Below are positions 1-5,372 of a stretch of DNA of 5,372 nucleotides, piece after piece. Where the stretch lies: contig JANOYC010000062.1 of NCBI GenBank assembly GCA_031428675.1, forward strand, positions 1 through 5,372, written 5' to 3'. How positions within the stretch are numbered: position 1 is the first letter of the stretch; each line of letters begins with the position of its first letter. The position numbers and the translations under genes are program-made. Below the pieces are notes generated by a model. It ran no database searches, had not been told where the DNA came from, and was given only the letters and a program-made list of their open reading frames with translations. This DNA comes from JANOYC01 sp031428675 (lineage in GTDB: Bacteria > Actinomycetota > Actinomycetes > Actinomycetales > Microbacteriaceae).

Positions 1-318
1 GGTCCAGCCCAGAACGGCGGCCGCCTGTTGCACGAGCCGCTCGGCGCCGCCATCCACACTGCCGTATGCAATCGAAGCGAGCTGCATTCCGCTCGAAATT
101 GCCTGGGCACAATCGGCCGCGATTGCCAGCCGACGCGCGACGCCCGCGATCACGACGTCGGACGCACGTTCTGGGTGCAGTGCGCTGAGCGACCGGAGTT
201 CACCAGCGATATCGTCGAGATCCCGGGCCACGCCTGAAAGGCGCATCGCGATGCCCAAGACTTCGTCGCTCGACACGGCGACGCTACCGCCACCCGAAAC
301 AATCAGCTCATCCGACAC
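1..318 (-). CDS. Helical EspC/WXG-like protein, 3' end beyond window
   Basis: This frame stays open on the minus strand to the window edge, giving 106 visible residues with the C-terminus missing. I do not recognise a named family. The visible part has a short Gly/Ser/Val-rich N-terminus, a first amphipathic helix at about residues 18-45 (DEVLGIAMRLSGVARDLDDI), a second at about 53-84, then Y85-G-S-V-D89 followed by a further helix. This matches the helix-turn-helix plus YxxxD layout of actinobacterial EspC/ESX-like type VII secretion substrates. The GTG start at 318 overlaps the end of the upstream WXG-like gene by 11 bases, with only a weak GAGA upstream, so translational coupling is likely. 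An alternative start is the ATG at 246, residue 25. The chain continues past YxxxD, so it could be the N-terminal targeting domain of a longer effector. Openness, overlap and composition make it likely real; the function is inference. Confidence 0.6.
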   Translation of the reverse strand, partial: MSDELIVSGGGSVAVSSDEVLGIAMRLSGVARDLDDIAGELRSLSALHPERASDVVIAGVARRLAIAADCAQAISSGMQLASIAYGSVDGGAERLVQQAAAVLGWT

Positions 319-562
319 GAACCGTCTCGCTGGCGATCTCGCGCTGGCGCAAGCGCGCCGCTTCGTCGAGCTCCAGGCCGGCGCGATCGAGGCTCATCAC
401 AACCTCCGTGATGGCGCGCGAGCAGGCGCGCTGCGCCATCCCGCTCCAGTGTTGTGGTTGCGACGCTGCGACTAGTTGCGAACGCAGCGTGCTCAGACGC
501 CACGTCAGCTCACTCAATAGTCTGTCGTCTGTCAGCCACCCCGCTGTCCCTCGATCGATCAC
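308..562 (-). CDS. WXG100-like small helical protein
   Basis: Encodes 84 residues from GTG at 562. A longer reading from GTG at 568 is disfavoured because the AGGAG ribosome binding site abuts that codon. The protein is almost wholly helical: about residues 12-33 (DRLLSELTWRLSTLRSQLVA), a turn containing W39-S40-G41, then a long helix at about 42-79. A two-helix hairpin with W-x-G at the turn near residue 40 is the hallmark of the WXG100/ESAT-6 family, whose members are usually about 100 residues and are exported by type VII (ESX) systems as dimers. No YxxxD/E tail motif is visible here, but one occurs in the overlapping downstream gene, as expected if the two form a heterodimer. No ESX ATPase or other machinery lies in the window. 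The family call rests on one short motif and predicted helicity, so it is tentative; the gene itself is well supported by its RBS and overlap. Confidence 0.62.
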   Translation of the reverse strand: MIDRGTAGWLTDDRLLSELTWRLSTLRSQLVAASQPQHWSGMAQRACSRAITEVVMSLDRAGLELDEAARLRQREIASETVRVG

Positions 563-567
563 GGTCA

Positions 568-572
568 CTCCT
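568..572 (-). promoter_or_regulatory. Ribosome binding site of the WXG-like gene
   Basis: AGGAG on the minus strand, 5 bases (TGACC) before the GTG at 562. It directly abuts the alternative GTG at 568, where spacing would be too short. It therefore selects the 562 start and removes two residues from the longest reading. Confidence 0.6.
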
Positions 573-583
573 CACACGTCTCT

Positions 584-596
584 ATGAACGATTCAT
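584..596. repeat. Short inverted repeat ATGAA-CGA-TTCAT
   Basis: Perfect 5-base arms around a 3-base centre, 11 bases upstream of the AGGAG of the minus-strand WXG-like gene. The position suits an operator overlapping that gene's promoter or leader. At this size it could easily be chance, and no second copy is seen in the window. Confidence 0.2.
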
Positions 597-756
597 CGTG
601 GCCCGCGAAGCTAGGTTGTTTCGGCCAGTGGCGCTGACGGTGTGCCTCTGAATGTCGAGGTGCGGTGTGGAGGAACGGAATCTGCGGGAGACTAGACGGA
701 TGCCCCCGTGCACGGTCGGTGCCATCGCGTCGACGGCTGGGCGCAACACACACTCA

Positions 757-773
757 CGCCGCGCGACGCGGCG
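757..773 (+). promoter_or_regulatory. GC-only hairpin in the purB leader
   Basis: CGCCGCG and CGCGGCG form a perfect 7-bp all-GC stem around the loop CGA, ending 7 bases before the purB ribosome binding site. If transcribed, it would be stable and close enough to affect ribosome access or mark a leader element. It does not resemble a known purine riboswitch. In GC-rich DNA such short palindromes also arise by chance. Confidence 0.3.
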
Positions 774-780
774 AAGCGAC

Positions 781-786
781 AGGGAG
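781..786 (+). promoter_or_regulatory. purB ribosome binding site
   Basis: AGGGAG, 5 bases before the ATG at 792. It fixes the purB start at 792 rather than the in-frame ATG at 708, which would add 28 residues that look like translated leader and lie ahead of the conserved N-terminus. Confidence 0.8.
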
Positions 787-791
787 CCGAC

Positions 792-2177
792 ATGAGCCCA
801 TTGCCCGACCAGCCCATCAGCCCACTCGACGGACGATACCGCCAGGCGGTTTCCGGTGTCGGTGAGTACCTCTCCGAGGCCGGACTCAACCGGGCACGGG
901 TGCTGGTTGAAGTCGAGTGGCTGCTCTATCTCACCGATCACGAACTGTTCGGCTCCGTGCGCGTCGGTCACGAGCCCGCGCACGAGCTGCGCGCGTTCGT
1001 GACGAATTTCGGTCAAGCCGAGATCGATGAACTCGCGACGCTCGAGGCCACGACCCGGCACGACGTCAAGGCGGTCGAATATCTGGTGCGCCGCAAGCTC
1101 GCCTCACTCGGCCTGACCGATGTTGCTGAGCTCACCCACTTCGCCTGCACGAGCGAAGACATCAACAACCTCGCCTACGCGATCACGATCGGCCACGCGG
1201 TTCGAGATGTGTGGCTCCCCCGCCTGCGCGACGTCGTGGAATCGTTGCGTGCTCGGGCGATTGCCCATCGTTTTGATGCGATGCTCGCCCACACCCACGG
1301 TCAGCCCGCGACGCCCACCACCGTCGGCAAGGAGTTCGCGGTGTTCGTCGGCCGCCTAGAGCGCGTGATCGCCCAGATCGAAGCCACCGAATATCTCGGC
1401 AAGTTCAGTGGAGCGACCGGCACCTTTGCGGCGCACGTTGTCGCCGACCCGACCCAGGACTGGCCGGCGATCTCCCGGGAGTTCGTCACCTCCTTGGGCC
1501 TCACTTGGAATCCGCTCACCACCCAGATCGAGCCTCACGATTGGCAGGCCGAGCTCTACGGTCGAATCAGTCACGTCAATCGCATCCTGCACAACCTCTG
1601 CACCGACGTGTGGAGTTACATCTCCATGGGGTACTTCACCCAGATTCCGCAGGCCGGTGCCACTGGTTCATCAACGATGCCGCACAAGATCAACCCGATT
1701 CGGTTCGAAAACGCCGAGGCCAACCTCGAACTTTCGAGCGCACTATTCGAGAGCCTGGCGCAAACCCTCGTCACGTCGCGATTGCAGCGCGACCTCACTG
1801 ACTCCACCACGCAGCGCAACGTCGGCGTGGCCCTCGGGCACTCGCTTCTCGCGCTCGACAACATCGACCGCGGCTTGCGCGAGATCGACGTCAGTGCCGC
1901 AACCCTCGCGGCCGATCTCGACGCGAATTGGGAGATCCTCGGCGAAGCCATCCAGACCGTCATTAGGGCCGAGGTGACCGCTGGGCGAAGCTCCATCGCC
2001 GACCCGTACGCGATGCTCAAGGAGCTCACCCGCGGCAAGCGCATCGGTCAGAGCGAACTCGTCGCTTTCATCGACGGCCTCGACATCGGACAAGACGCCA
2101 AAGACCGCCTCCGCGCGTTGACCCCCGGCGGGTACGCGGGGCTCGCTGGCGAACTCGTTCGCTACGTCGAACGGTAA
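792..2177 (+). CDS. purB: Adenylosuccinate lyase PurB
   Basis: A 461-residue cytoplasmic enzyme of the fumarase/aspartase superfamily, normally a homotetramer. It acts twice in purine synthesis: SAICAR to AICAR plus fumarate, and adenylosuccinate to AMP plus fumarate. Landmarks in order: the N-terminal SPLDGRY (residues 10-16), TSEDINN (120-126), HTHGQPATP (167-175) with H169 matching the general-acid histidine (H171 in E. coli), TTQIEPHD, and the fumarate-lyase signature GSSTMPHKINP (292-302) holding the catalytic-base serine and substrate-binding Lys/Asn. QRDLTDST and the C-terminal ELTRGKR are also present. Length fits the E. coli type (about 456 residues). This is the E. coli-like branch rather than the B. 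subtilis/Mycobacterium branch. All catalytic motifs are intact. The start at 792 is set by a good RBS and the conserved N-terminus. It stands alone on its strand, with no other pur gene visible, and ends facing the transport operon. Confidence 0.97.
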   Translation: MSPLPDQPISPLDGRYRQAVSGVGEYLSEAGLNRARVLVEVEWLLYLTDHELFGSVRVGHEPAHELRAFVTNFGQAEIDELATLEATTRHDVKAVEYLVRRKLASLGLTDVAELTHFACTSEDINNLAYAITIGHAVRDVWLPRLRDVVESLRARAIAHRFDAMLAHTHGQPATPTTVGKEFAVFVGRLERVIAQIEATEYLGKFSGATGTFAAHVVADPTQDWPAISREFVTSLGLTWNPLTTQIEPHDWQAELYGRISHVNRILHNLCTDVWSYISMGYFTQIPQAGATGSSTMPHKINPIRFENAEANLELSSALFESLAQTLVTSRLQRDLTDSTTQRNVGVALGHSLLALDNIDRGLREIDVSAATLAADLDANWEILGEAIQTVIRAEVTAGRSSIADPYAMLKELTRGKRIGQSELVAFIDGLDIGQDAKDRLRALTPGGYAGLAGELVRYVER

Positions 2178-2190
2178 CGACCTCAGGCGC

Positions 2191-2231
2191 GAAAAGGTCC
2201 CCCGGAAGCGCTGTCGCATCCCGGGGGACCT
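2191..2231 (-). terminator. Terminator of the aglEFG operon, possibly bidirectional
   Basis: An 11-bp perfect stem (AGGTCCCCCGG at 2195-2205 with CCGGGGGACCT at 2221-2231) encloses a 15-base loop that can itself form a 3-bp GCG/CGC helix. Read on the minus strand the stem runs into TTTTC, as expected of an intrinsic terminator for the transport operon. On the plus strand no T-run follows, so it would end purB transcription only weakly or with Rho. Confidence 0.75.
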
Positions 2232-2239
2232 CGTCAGTG

Positions 2240-2266
2240 CTGGGCCGCGACGACATCGCGGCCCAG
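2240..2266. terminator. Second strong hairpin just after aglG
   Basis: CTGGGCCGCGA at 2240-2250 pairs perfectly with TCGCGGCCCAG at 2256-2266 across the 5-base loop CGACA. It begins 5 bases after the aglG stop codon in the minus direction and lies 8 bases from the neighbouring terminator stem. Neither side has a T-run, so it may act as a pause, 3'-end stabiliser or backup terminator for either converging transcript. Confidence 0.55.
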
Positions 2267-2271
2267 AAGGC

Positions 2272-3183
2272 TTACTTCACCGCACCGGCCGTGAGGCCGC
2301 GGACGAAGAATCGTTGCAGCGCGAAGAACACGATCAGCGGTACCAGCATGGCCAGTAGCGATCCGGCGGCGACGTTCTGCCAACCATCACCGAACTGCCC
2401 GAGCAACCGCAGCAACCGCGTCTGCAACACTGGCTTGTCGCCGACGAAGATGAACGCGATCAGGTAGTCGTTCCAGACCCAGAGGAACTGGAAGATCGCA
2501 AACGATGCGAGCGCCGGAACGGACATCGGCATCACGAGGCGCCAGAAGATCACCCAGTACGACGCACCATCGATGCGCGCAGCCTCGATGAGCGGTACGG
2601 GCAGCGTCATCATGTAGTTGCGAAGGATGTAAATCGCAAGCGGCAGGGCGAACGCGGAGTGCATGAGCCACGCACCCGGGTAGTAGCCGATGATCTGGAT
2701 TCCGGTAGCCTCACCGATCGCACGGAGTCCGCGCACGACGGGCACGAGTGCCGTTTGCAGCGGAATGACCATGAGCGCGACGACGGTGGCGAAGATGACC
2801 TCGCGACCCTTGAACTCCAGGAACGTGAAGGTGTACGCCGCGAACGCCGCGATCAGAATGGGCAGAACCGTCGCCGGAACCGCCACCACGATCGTGTTCA
2901 CAAAGGAACCGAACATGTCGTCTCTGGTGAGAACGACGTCGAACGCCGCGAGGCTCCACTCCTGACCGAAGGGGTTGAACACCGCCTCCCACCAGCCGCT
3001 CGCCGCAGCCGAGTCCTTGGATCGGAATGCGGTGATGATCAGACCGAGGGTGGGTATCGACCAGACGATCACGACAATCGTGAGAACGAGCGTCGGAACG
3101 AGCTTCTTCAGCTCGAACTTCTTCGTTTCGCGATGAAGGGTCGGTTTCGTTGCCTTGGCGGACGTGGTTGTCGTGGCGCTCAT
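2272..3183 (-). CDS. aglG: Alpha-glucoside-type ABC transporter permease, AglG/MalG class
   Basis: A 303-residue inner-membrane subunit of a CUT1 carbohydrate importer, the MalG-like half of the channel. A charged, Lys/Thr-rich cytoplasmic N-terminus (1-30) precedes six likely membrane segments at about 30-52, 96-120, 128-150, 170-190, 220-240 and 272-291. The EAA loop that contacts the ATPase is at 200-219 (EAARIDGASYWVIFWRLVMP). LPLAIYILRNYM (180-191), ASFAIFQFLWVWND (226-239) and the end RFFVRGLTAGAVK closely resemble AglG of alpha-glucoside transporters. The ATG at 3183 overlaps the aglF stop as ATGA, with AGGAG at 3196-3192 eight bases upstream, so the pair is translationally coupled. 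It is the last gene of the operon, followed by two hairpins. The permease call is certain; the substrate is inferred from resemblance, and another di- or oligosaccharide is possible. Confidence 0.9.
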   Translation of the reverse strand: MSATTTTSAKATKPTLHRETKKFELKKLVPTLVLTIVVIVWSIPTLGLIITAFRSKDSAAASGWWEAVFNPFGQEWSLAAFDVVLTRDDMFGSFVNTIVVAVPATVLPILIAAFAAYTFTFLEFKGREVIFATVVALMVIPLQTALVPVVRGLRAIGEATGIQIIGYYPGAWLMHSAFALPLAIYILRNYMMTLPVPLIEAARIDGASYWVIFWRLVMPMSVPALASFAIFQFLWVWNDYLIAFIFVGDKPVLQTRLLRLLGQFGDGWQNVAAGSLLAMLVPLIVFFALQRFFVRGLTAGAVK

Positions 3184-4163
3184 CGGAGGCTCTCCTGGTG
3201 ACGTGCGGTGCGGATCTGGACGTACATGAGCGGAACGATGAGCAAGGTGAGCACGGTGACGATCGCCGACGCCTTGCCGATGTCCGAGTTGAGGAAGTAC
3301 TCCTGGTAGAACTGGAAGCCGAGCACGGATGTTTCGAAGCCACCACCGGTCATCGCCAAGACGATGTCGAAGATTTTCATCACCATGATGAGTACGGTGA
3401 CGAACACCGCCATGATCGTGCCGCGGATCTGCGGAACCACGATGCGGAAGAACGTCTGCGCAGCGTTAGCACCGTCGACGCGAGCCGCCTCGATCGTCTC
3501 CTCCGGAACCGCCTTGATCGCCGCAGACAGCAACACCATCGAGAATCCGGTTTGCATCCAAATCACGATGATCATCAGAAGAAGCGAGTTCAGGCGGAAG
3601 TCCGAAACGAGCATCCACGGCTGAGGCTCGCCACCGAACAGTGTCACGATCGCATTGAGCAGCCCGATCTGCGGCCGTCCTTCGGGCGAGAAGACGTAGA
3701 TGAACGCCCAGATTGTCGCCGCGCTGATGAACGAGATCGCCATCGGCATGAAGATGAGCGACTTGAAGACCTTCTCGCGTGTGGGACCGACACCGTTGGT
3801 GAGCGTGGCAACCAATAGTCCGATGGCGACGGTTGCCGCGGGCACGATCGCGATCCAGAGGAAATTGTTGAAGAGGATGCTGAGGACTGACGGGTCTCCG
3901 AACAGATCGAGATAGTTCTCGAAACCGATGAACTTCTTGCTGCTGGAGTTCATGAAGGAGAGAACGACGGTCTGGATGAGCGGAACCAGAAGAATCGAGA
4001 TGAGAAGAACAGCAGCCGGCAACAGATAGGCGTAAGCCCGAAGTTTTTTCTGAATGCGGTCGGGGGCTAACGCGACTAATCGGTCAAGCCCCCAGTAGAT
4101 GGCGTAGATGGCAGCGATCCCGAAAACTATGGAGAGCAAGCCGAAAAGCACGTCTTGAATCAT
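3180..4163 (-). CDS. aglF: Alpha-glucoside-type ABC transporter permease, AglF/MalF class
   Basis: A 327-residue membrane subunit, partner of the downstream AglG-like permease in a CUT1 sugar importer. An extra N-terminal membrane segment (about 6-25) and a basic linker (DRIQKKLR) precede six core segments at about 44-66, 100-122, 137-157, 193-214, 248-272 and 298-316. The ATPase-docking EAA loop is at 225-244 (EAARVDGANAAQTFFRIVVP). GRPQIGLLNAIV (162-173), IWMQTGFSMVLLSAA (201-215) and MKIFDIVLAMT (262-272) closely resemble AglF proteins. I start it at the ATG at 4163, which has AAGGAAG seven bases upstream; the in-frame ATG at 4187 has no RBS and would add eight polar residues. It follows the binding-protein gene after 107 bases containing two hairpins and overlaps aglG by four bases. 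Substrate specificity is inferred from family resemblance. Confidence 0.9.
   Translation of the reverse strand: MIQDVLFGLLSIVFGIAAIYAIYWGLDRLVALAPDRIQKKLRAYAYLLPAAVLLISILLVPLIQTVVLSFMNSSSKKFIGFENYLDLFGDPSVLSILFNNFLWIAIVPAATVAIGLLVATLTNGVGPTREKVFKSLIFMPMAISFISAATIWAFIYVFSPEGRPQIGLLNAIVTLFGGEPQPWMLVSDFRLNSLLLMIIVIWMQTGFSMVLLSAAIKAVPEETIEAARVDGANAAQTFFRIVVPQIRGTIMAVFVTVLIMVMKIFDIVLAMTGGGFETSVLGFQFYQEYFLNSDIGKASAIVTVLTLLIVPLMYVQIRTARHQESLR
3192..3196 (-). promoter_or_regulatory. aglG ribosome binding site inside aglF
   Basis: AGGAG on the minus strand, 8 bases before the aglG ATG and within the last codons of aglF. Together with the ATGA overlap it supports coupled translation of the two permease subunits in equal amounts. 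Confidence 0.6.
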
Positions 4164-4170
4164 CTGGTTA

Positions 4171-4177
4171 CTTCCTT
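4171..4177 (-). promoter_or_regulatory. aglF ribosome binding site
   Basis: AAGGAAG on the minus strand, 7 bases before the ATG at 4163. No comparable site precedes the upstream in-frame ATG at 4187, so this sets the aglF start. Confidence 0.65.
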
Positions 4178-4200
4178 GTCGAACCATGGGGAGTGCGTGC

Positions 4201-4234
4201 GAGGGTGCTGCGGAATTTCTTCCGCAGCACCCTC
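4201..4234 (-). promoter_or_regulatory. 15-bp hairpin in the aglE-aglF gap
   Basis: GAGGGTGCTGCGGAA (4201-4215) pairs perfectly with 4220-4234. On the transcribed minus strand the loop is GAAA, a GNRA tetraloop. No T-run follows, so it is not a full intrinsic terminator. Its place between a binding-protein gene and its permeases fits a known arrangement: a stem-loop there protects the upstream mRNA from 3' decay or partly stops transcription, giving excess binding protein. The role is inferred; the structure is directly visible. Confidence 0.7.
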
Positions 4235-4242
4235 TTGGGGAC

Positions 4243-4262
4243 TCAGCCGGTCACCCGACTGA
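4243..4262 (-). promoter_or_regulatory. Smaller hairpin just after the aglE stop
   Basis: On the minus strand TCAGTCGG and CCGGCTGA form an 8-bp stem with one T-G wobble around the loop GTGA, also of GNRA form. It starts 8 bases after the aglE stop codon and precedes the larger hairpin by 8 bases, making a tandem pair on the mRNA. It may strengthen 3'-end protection of the aglE message. Confidence 0.45.
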
Positions 4263-4270
4263 TTGCGAGC

Positions 4271-5371
4271 CTAATACTTACTCTGGATGCGTCCAGCGGC
4301 TTCTTCCCACGTGATTCGACCCGTGACCCACTCGGTCGCTGCGACCCAGAACTCGGCGTTCACCTCGGACGGCATGCGGTCCGAACCATCGAAACCGAAG
4401 ACTGCGGCGTTGGCCATCGTCTCACCGACGGTCTTCGTCAGTTCGTTCGGGTAGAGGCTGGTGTCGAAGGTCTTGTGCGGCGAGGTGAAGCTCGACGCTG
4501 CGGCCATCTTGGTGCCCACCTTGTCCGAGGTGATGAACTGCAGCACCGCGCCAACGTCGGGGTCGTTGTTGAACGCGGCGACGAGGTCGCCACCACCGAG
4601 AACGCCCTCTTCGCCACCGGCAGGAGCTGGCAGCGGGAAGACATTGGCGTTGGTGTAGTCACCGGCGGCGACTTCGGCCTTGATCGCGTCAGGGAAGAAG
4701 TCCGTGATGAACGAGCCCTGGCGGATCATGAAGCACTGGCCGGCAGCTTTGCCACCGAGGTCGAACAACGGAGCGGTGTTCCCGAAGCCGTCGGTGGCCA
4801 TGGAGATGCCGCCGCCGTTGACCTGTCCGTCAGCGAGGAGAAGGCTTTCCACCTTCTCGACGGCCTTGGTCACCTCGGGCGAGTCGAATGTGACGTCGCC
4901 GGCGATCCAGTCGTTGTAAACGTCGATGCCGTTGTAGTCGAGCACGTACTGCTCGATCCAGTCGGTCATCGCCCATCCGGTAGCGCCACCGGACTCGATG
5001 CCGGCACAGAATGGGTAACCCGTGCCATCCGCCTTGATCTTGTCGCTCAACGCAACGAGCTCTTCGTCGGTGGTCGGAACTTCGTAGCCGTTGGCTTCGA
5101 ATGCCTTGGGGTTGTAAAAGACGAGCGTCTTGACGTTTGCCGAGACCGGCAGGCCGTAGATGTCGCCGTCATACTCGGCGAGCGTGTCCCAGCCGGGAAC
5201 GAGAGTTTCTTGGGGCGCTGCGATGTCGAATCCCTCGATGTCGGCGAGCGGAAGGATGTTCGCCGCCTCGGCCTGATCGAGCAGACCGCCGGGCTGTGGG
5301 AAGAGTCCGAGGTCGGGCGCTTGACCGGCCTCAATCTTCACCTTGATGTCGGTGTCGAACGACGCGAGGCT
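4271..5371 (-). CDS. aglE: Alpha-glucoside-type ABC transporter substrate-binding protein, AglE-like, 5' end beyond window
   Basis: The last 366 residues of an extracytoplasmic sugar-binding protein (SBP family 1 fold). The signal peptide and any lipobox are off the window. The frame stays open to the edge, so the GTG at 5341 is internal and not the start. Visible landmarks: IEAGQAPDLGLFPQPG near the beginning, NVKTLVFYNPKAF (visible residues 79-91), ESGGATGWAMTDWIEQYVL (126-144), QCFMIRQGSFITDFFP (212-227), LGGGDLVAAF (258-267) and the end WEEAAGRIQSKY. These closely resemble AglE-type alpha-glucoside binding proteins. Two cysteines, C122 and C213, could form a disulphide in this exported protein. 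It is the first gene of the visible operon and would deliver substrate to the AglF/AglG channel. The promoter and operator, probably for a LacI-type regulator as is common for such operons, would lie off the right edge. Binding-protein identity is secure; the exact sugar is inferred. Confidence 0.9.
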   Translation of the reverse strand, partial: SLASFDTDIKVKIEAGQAPDLGLFPQPGGLLDQAEAANILPLADIEGFDIAAPQETLVPGWDTLAEYDGDIYGLPVSANVKTLVFYNPKAFEANGYEVPTTDEELVALSDKIKADGTGYPFCAGIESGGATGWAMTDWIEQYVLDYNGIDVYNDWIAGDVTFDSPEVTKAVEKVESLLLADGQVNGGGISMATDGFGNTAPLFDLGGKAAGQCFMIRQGSFITDFFPDAIKAEVAAGDYTNANVFPLPAPAGGEEGVLGGGDLVAAFNNDPDVGAVLQFITSDKVGTKMAAASSFTSPHKTFDTSLYPNELTKTVGETMANAAVFGFDGSDRMPSEVNAEFWVAATEWVTGRITWEEAAGRIQSKY

Positions 5372-5372
5372 C

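Larger units (their letters stand above)
563..791. other. Divergent intergenic region between WXG-like gene and purB
   Basis: About 230 bases separate the two divergently read genes. I see no confident -10/-35 pair on either strand. It holds the minus-strand RBS at its left end, a 13-base inverted repeat (584-596), a GC-rich hairpin (757-773) and the purB RBS at its right end. Open frames crossing it are not credible genes. Promoters for both genes presumably lie here, but I cannot place them. Confidence 0.5.

Noticed and set aside
28..237. 69-codon plus-strand frame at the left edge
   Set aside because: It is antisense to the minus-strand helical protein and has no RBS or recognisable features.
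708..791. N-terminal extension of purB from ATG at 708
   Set aside because: No RBS precedes 708; the 28 extra residues do not resemble PurB, whereas the ATG at 792 has AGGGAG and the conserved N-terminus.
563..791. A purine riboswitch or sigma-factor promoter ahead of purB
   Set aside because: I looked for conserved riboswitch core pairing and for -10/-35 pairs; only weak partial matches such as an isolated TTGTTT were seen, not enough to call.
582..1061. 159-codon minus-strand frame covering the purB leader and 5' end
   Set aside because: Most of it is antisense to conserved PurB codons, it has no recognisable domain, and it would overlap the WXG-like gene's likely promoter.
1408..1977. 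189-codon plus-strand frame inside purB
   Set aside because: It is an out-of-frame reading of conserved purB, rich in Ser/Arg/Pro/Thr as expected of a frame-shifted GC-rich gene.
3150..3818. 222-codon open frame on the plus strand antisense to both permease genes
   Set aside because: It overlaps two clear membrane-protein genes and translates to a low-complexity Arg/Asp/Glu/His-rich chain, the usual antisense shadow of GC-rich membrane genes.
4164..4187. Longer aglF from ATG at 4187
   Set aside because: The sequence before 4187 has no Shine-Dalgarno site, while the ATG at 4163 has AAGGAAG at good spacing.

Overview
The window is GC-rich DNA with the gene repertoire and codon style of a high-GC actinobacterium, most likely order Micrococcales (Microbacteriaceae or a relative). 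Three things point there: GTG starts and tight gene overlaps, a PurB of the long 'SPLDGRYR' type that I associate with Micrococcales, and a WXG100-like gene pair. The species cannot be named from the sequence.

Layout. (1) 1-562, minus strand: two overlapping small genes. One is an 84-residue WXG100-like protein; the other is a helical protein cut by the window edge. They look like a type VII (ESX) secretion-style pair. (2) 563-791: a divergent intergenic region with no confident promoter, a small inverted repeat near the minus-strand gene, and a GC-rich hairpin just upstream of the purB ribosome binding site. (3) 792-2177, plus strand: complete purB, adenylosuccinate lyase, of purine biosynthesis. 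(4) 2178-2271: two strong adjacent hairpins between convergent genes; one has a T-run on the minus strand, so it ends the sugar-transport operon. (5) 2272-5371, minus strand: an ABC sugar importer of the CUT1 class, read in the order binding protein (5' end off the window), permease F, permease G. The three proteins closely resemble the AglE-AglF-AglG alpha-glucoside transporter.

How they work together. The binding protein would capture a glucoside outside the membrane and hand it to the AglF/AglG heterodimeric channel. No ATPase gene is present and the operon ends after aglG, so the energising subunit must be encoded upstream of the window or, as is common in actinobacteria, elsewhere as a shared MsiK-type ATPase. 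Two stem-loops in the aglE-aglF gap probably keep binding-protein mRNA in excess over permease mRNA. The permease genes overlap by ATGA and are translationally coupled.

Most of the window is ordinary chromosomal core and transport content. I do not see a convincing undescribed system. The items most worth a second look are the truncated WXG-like pair at the left edge and the tandem hairpins in and after the transport operon.
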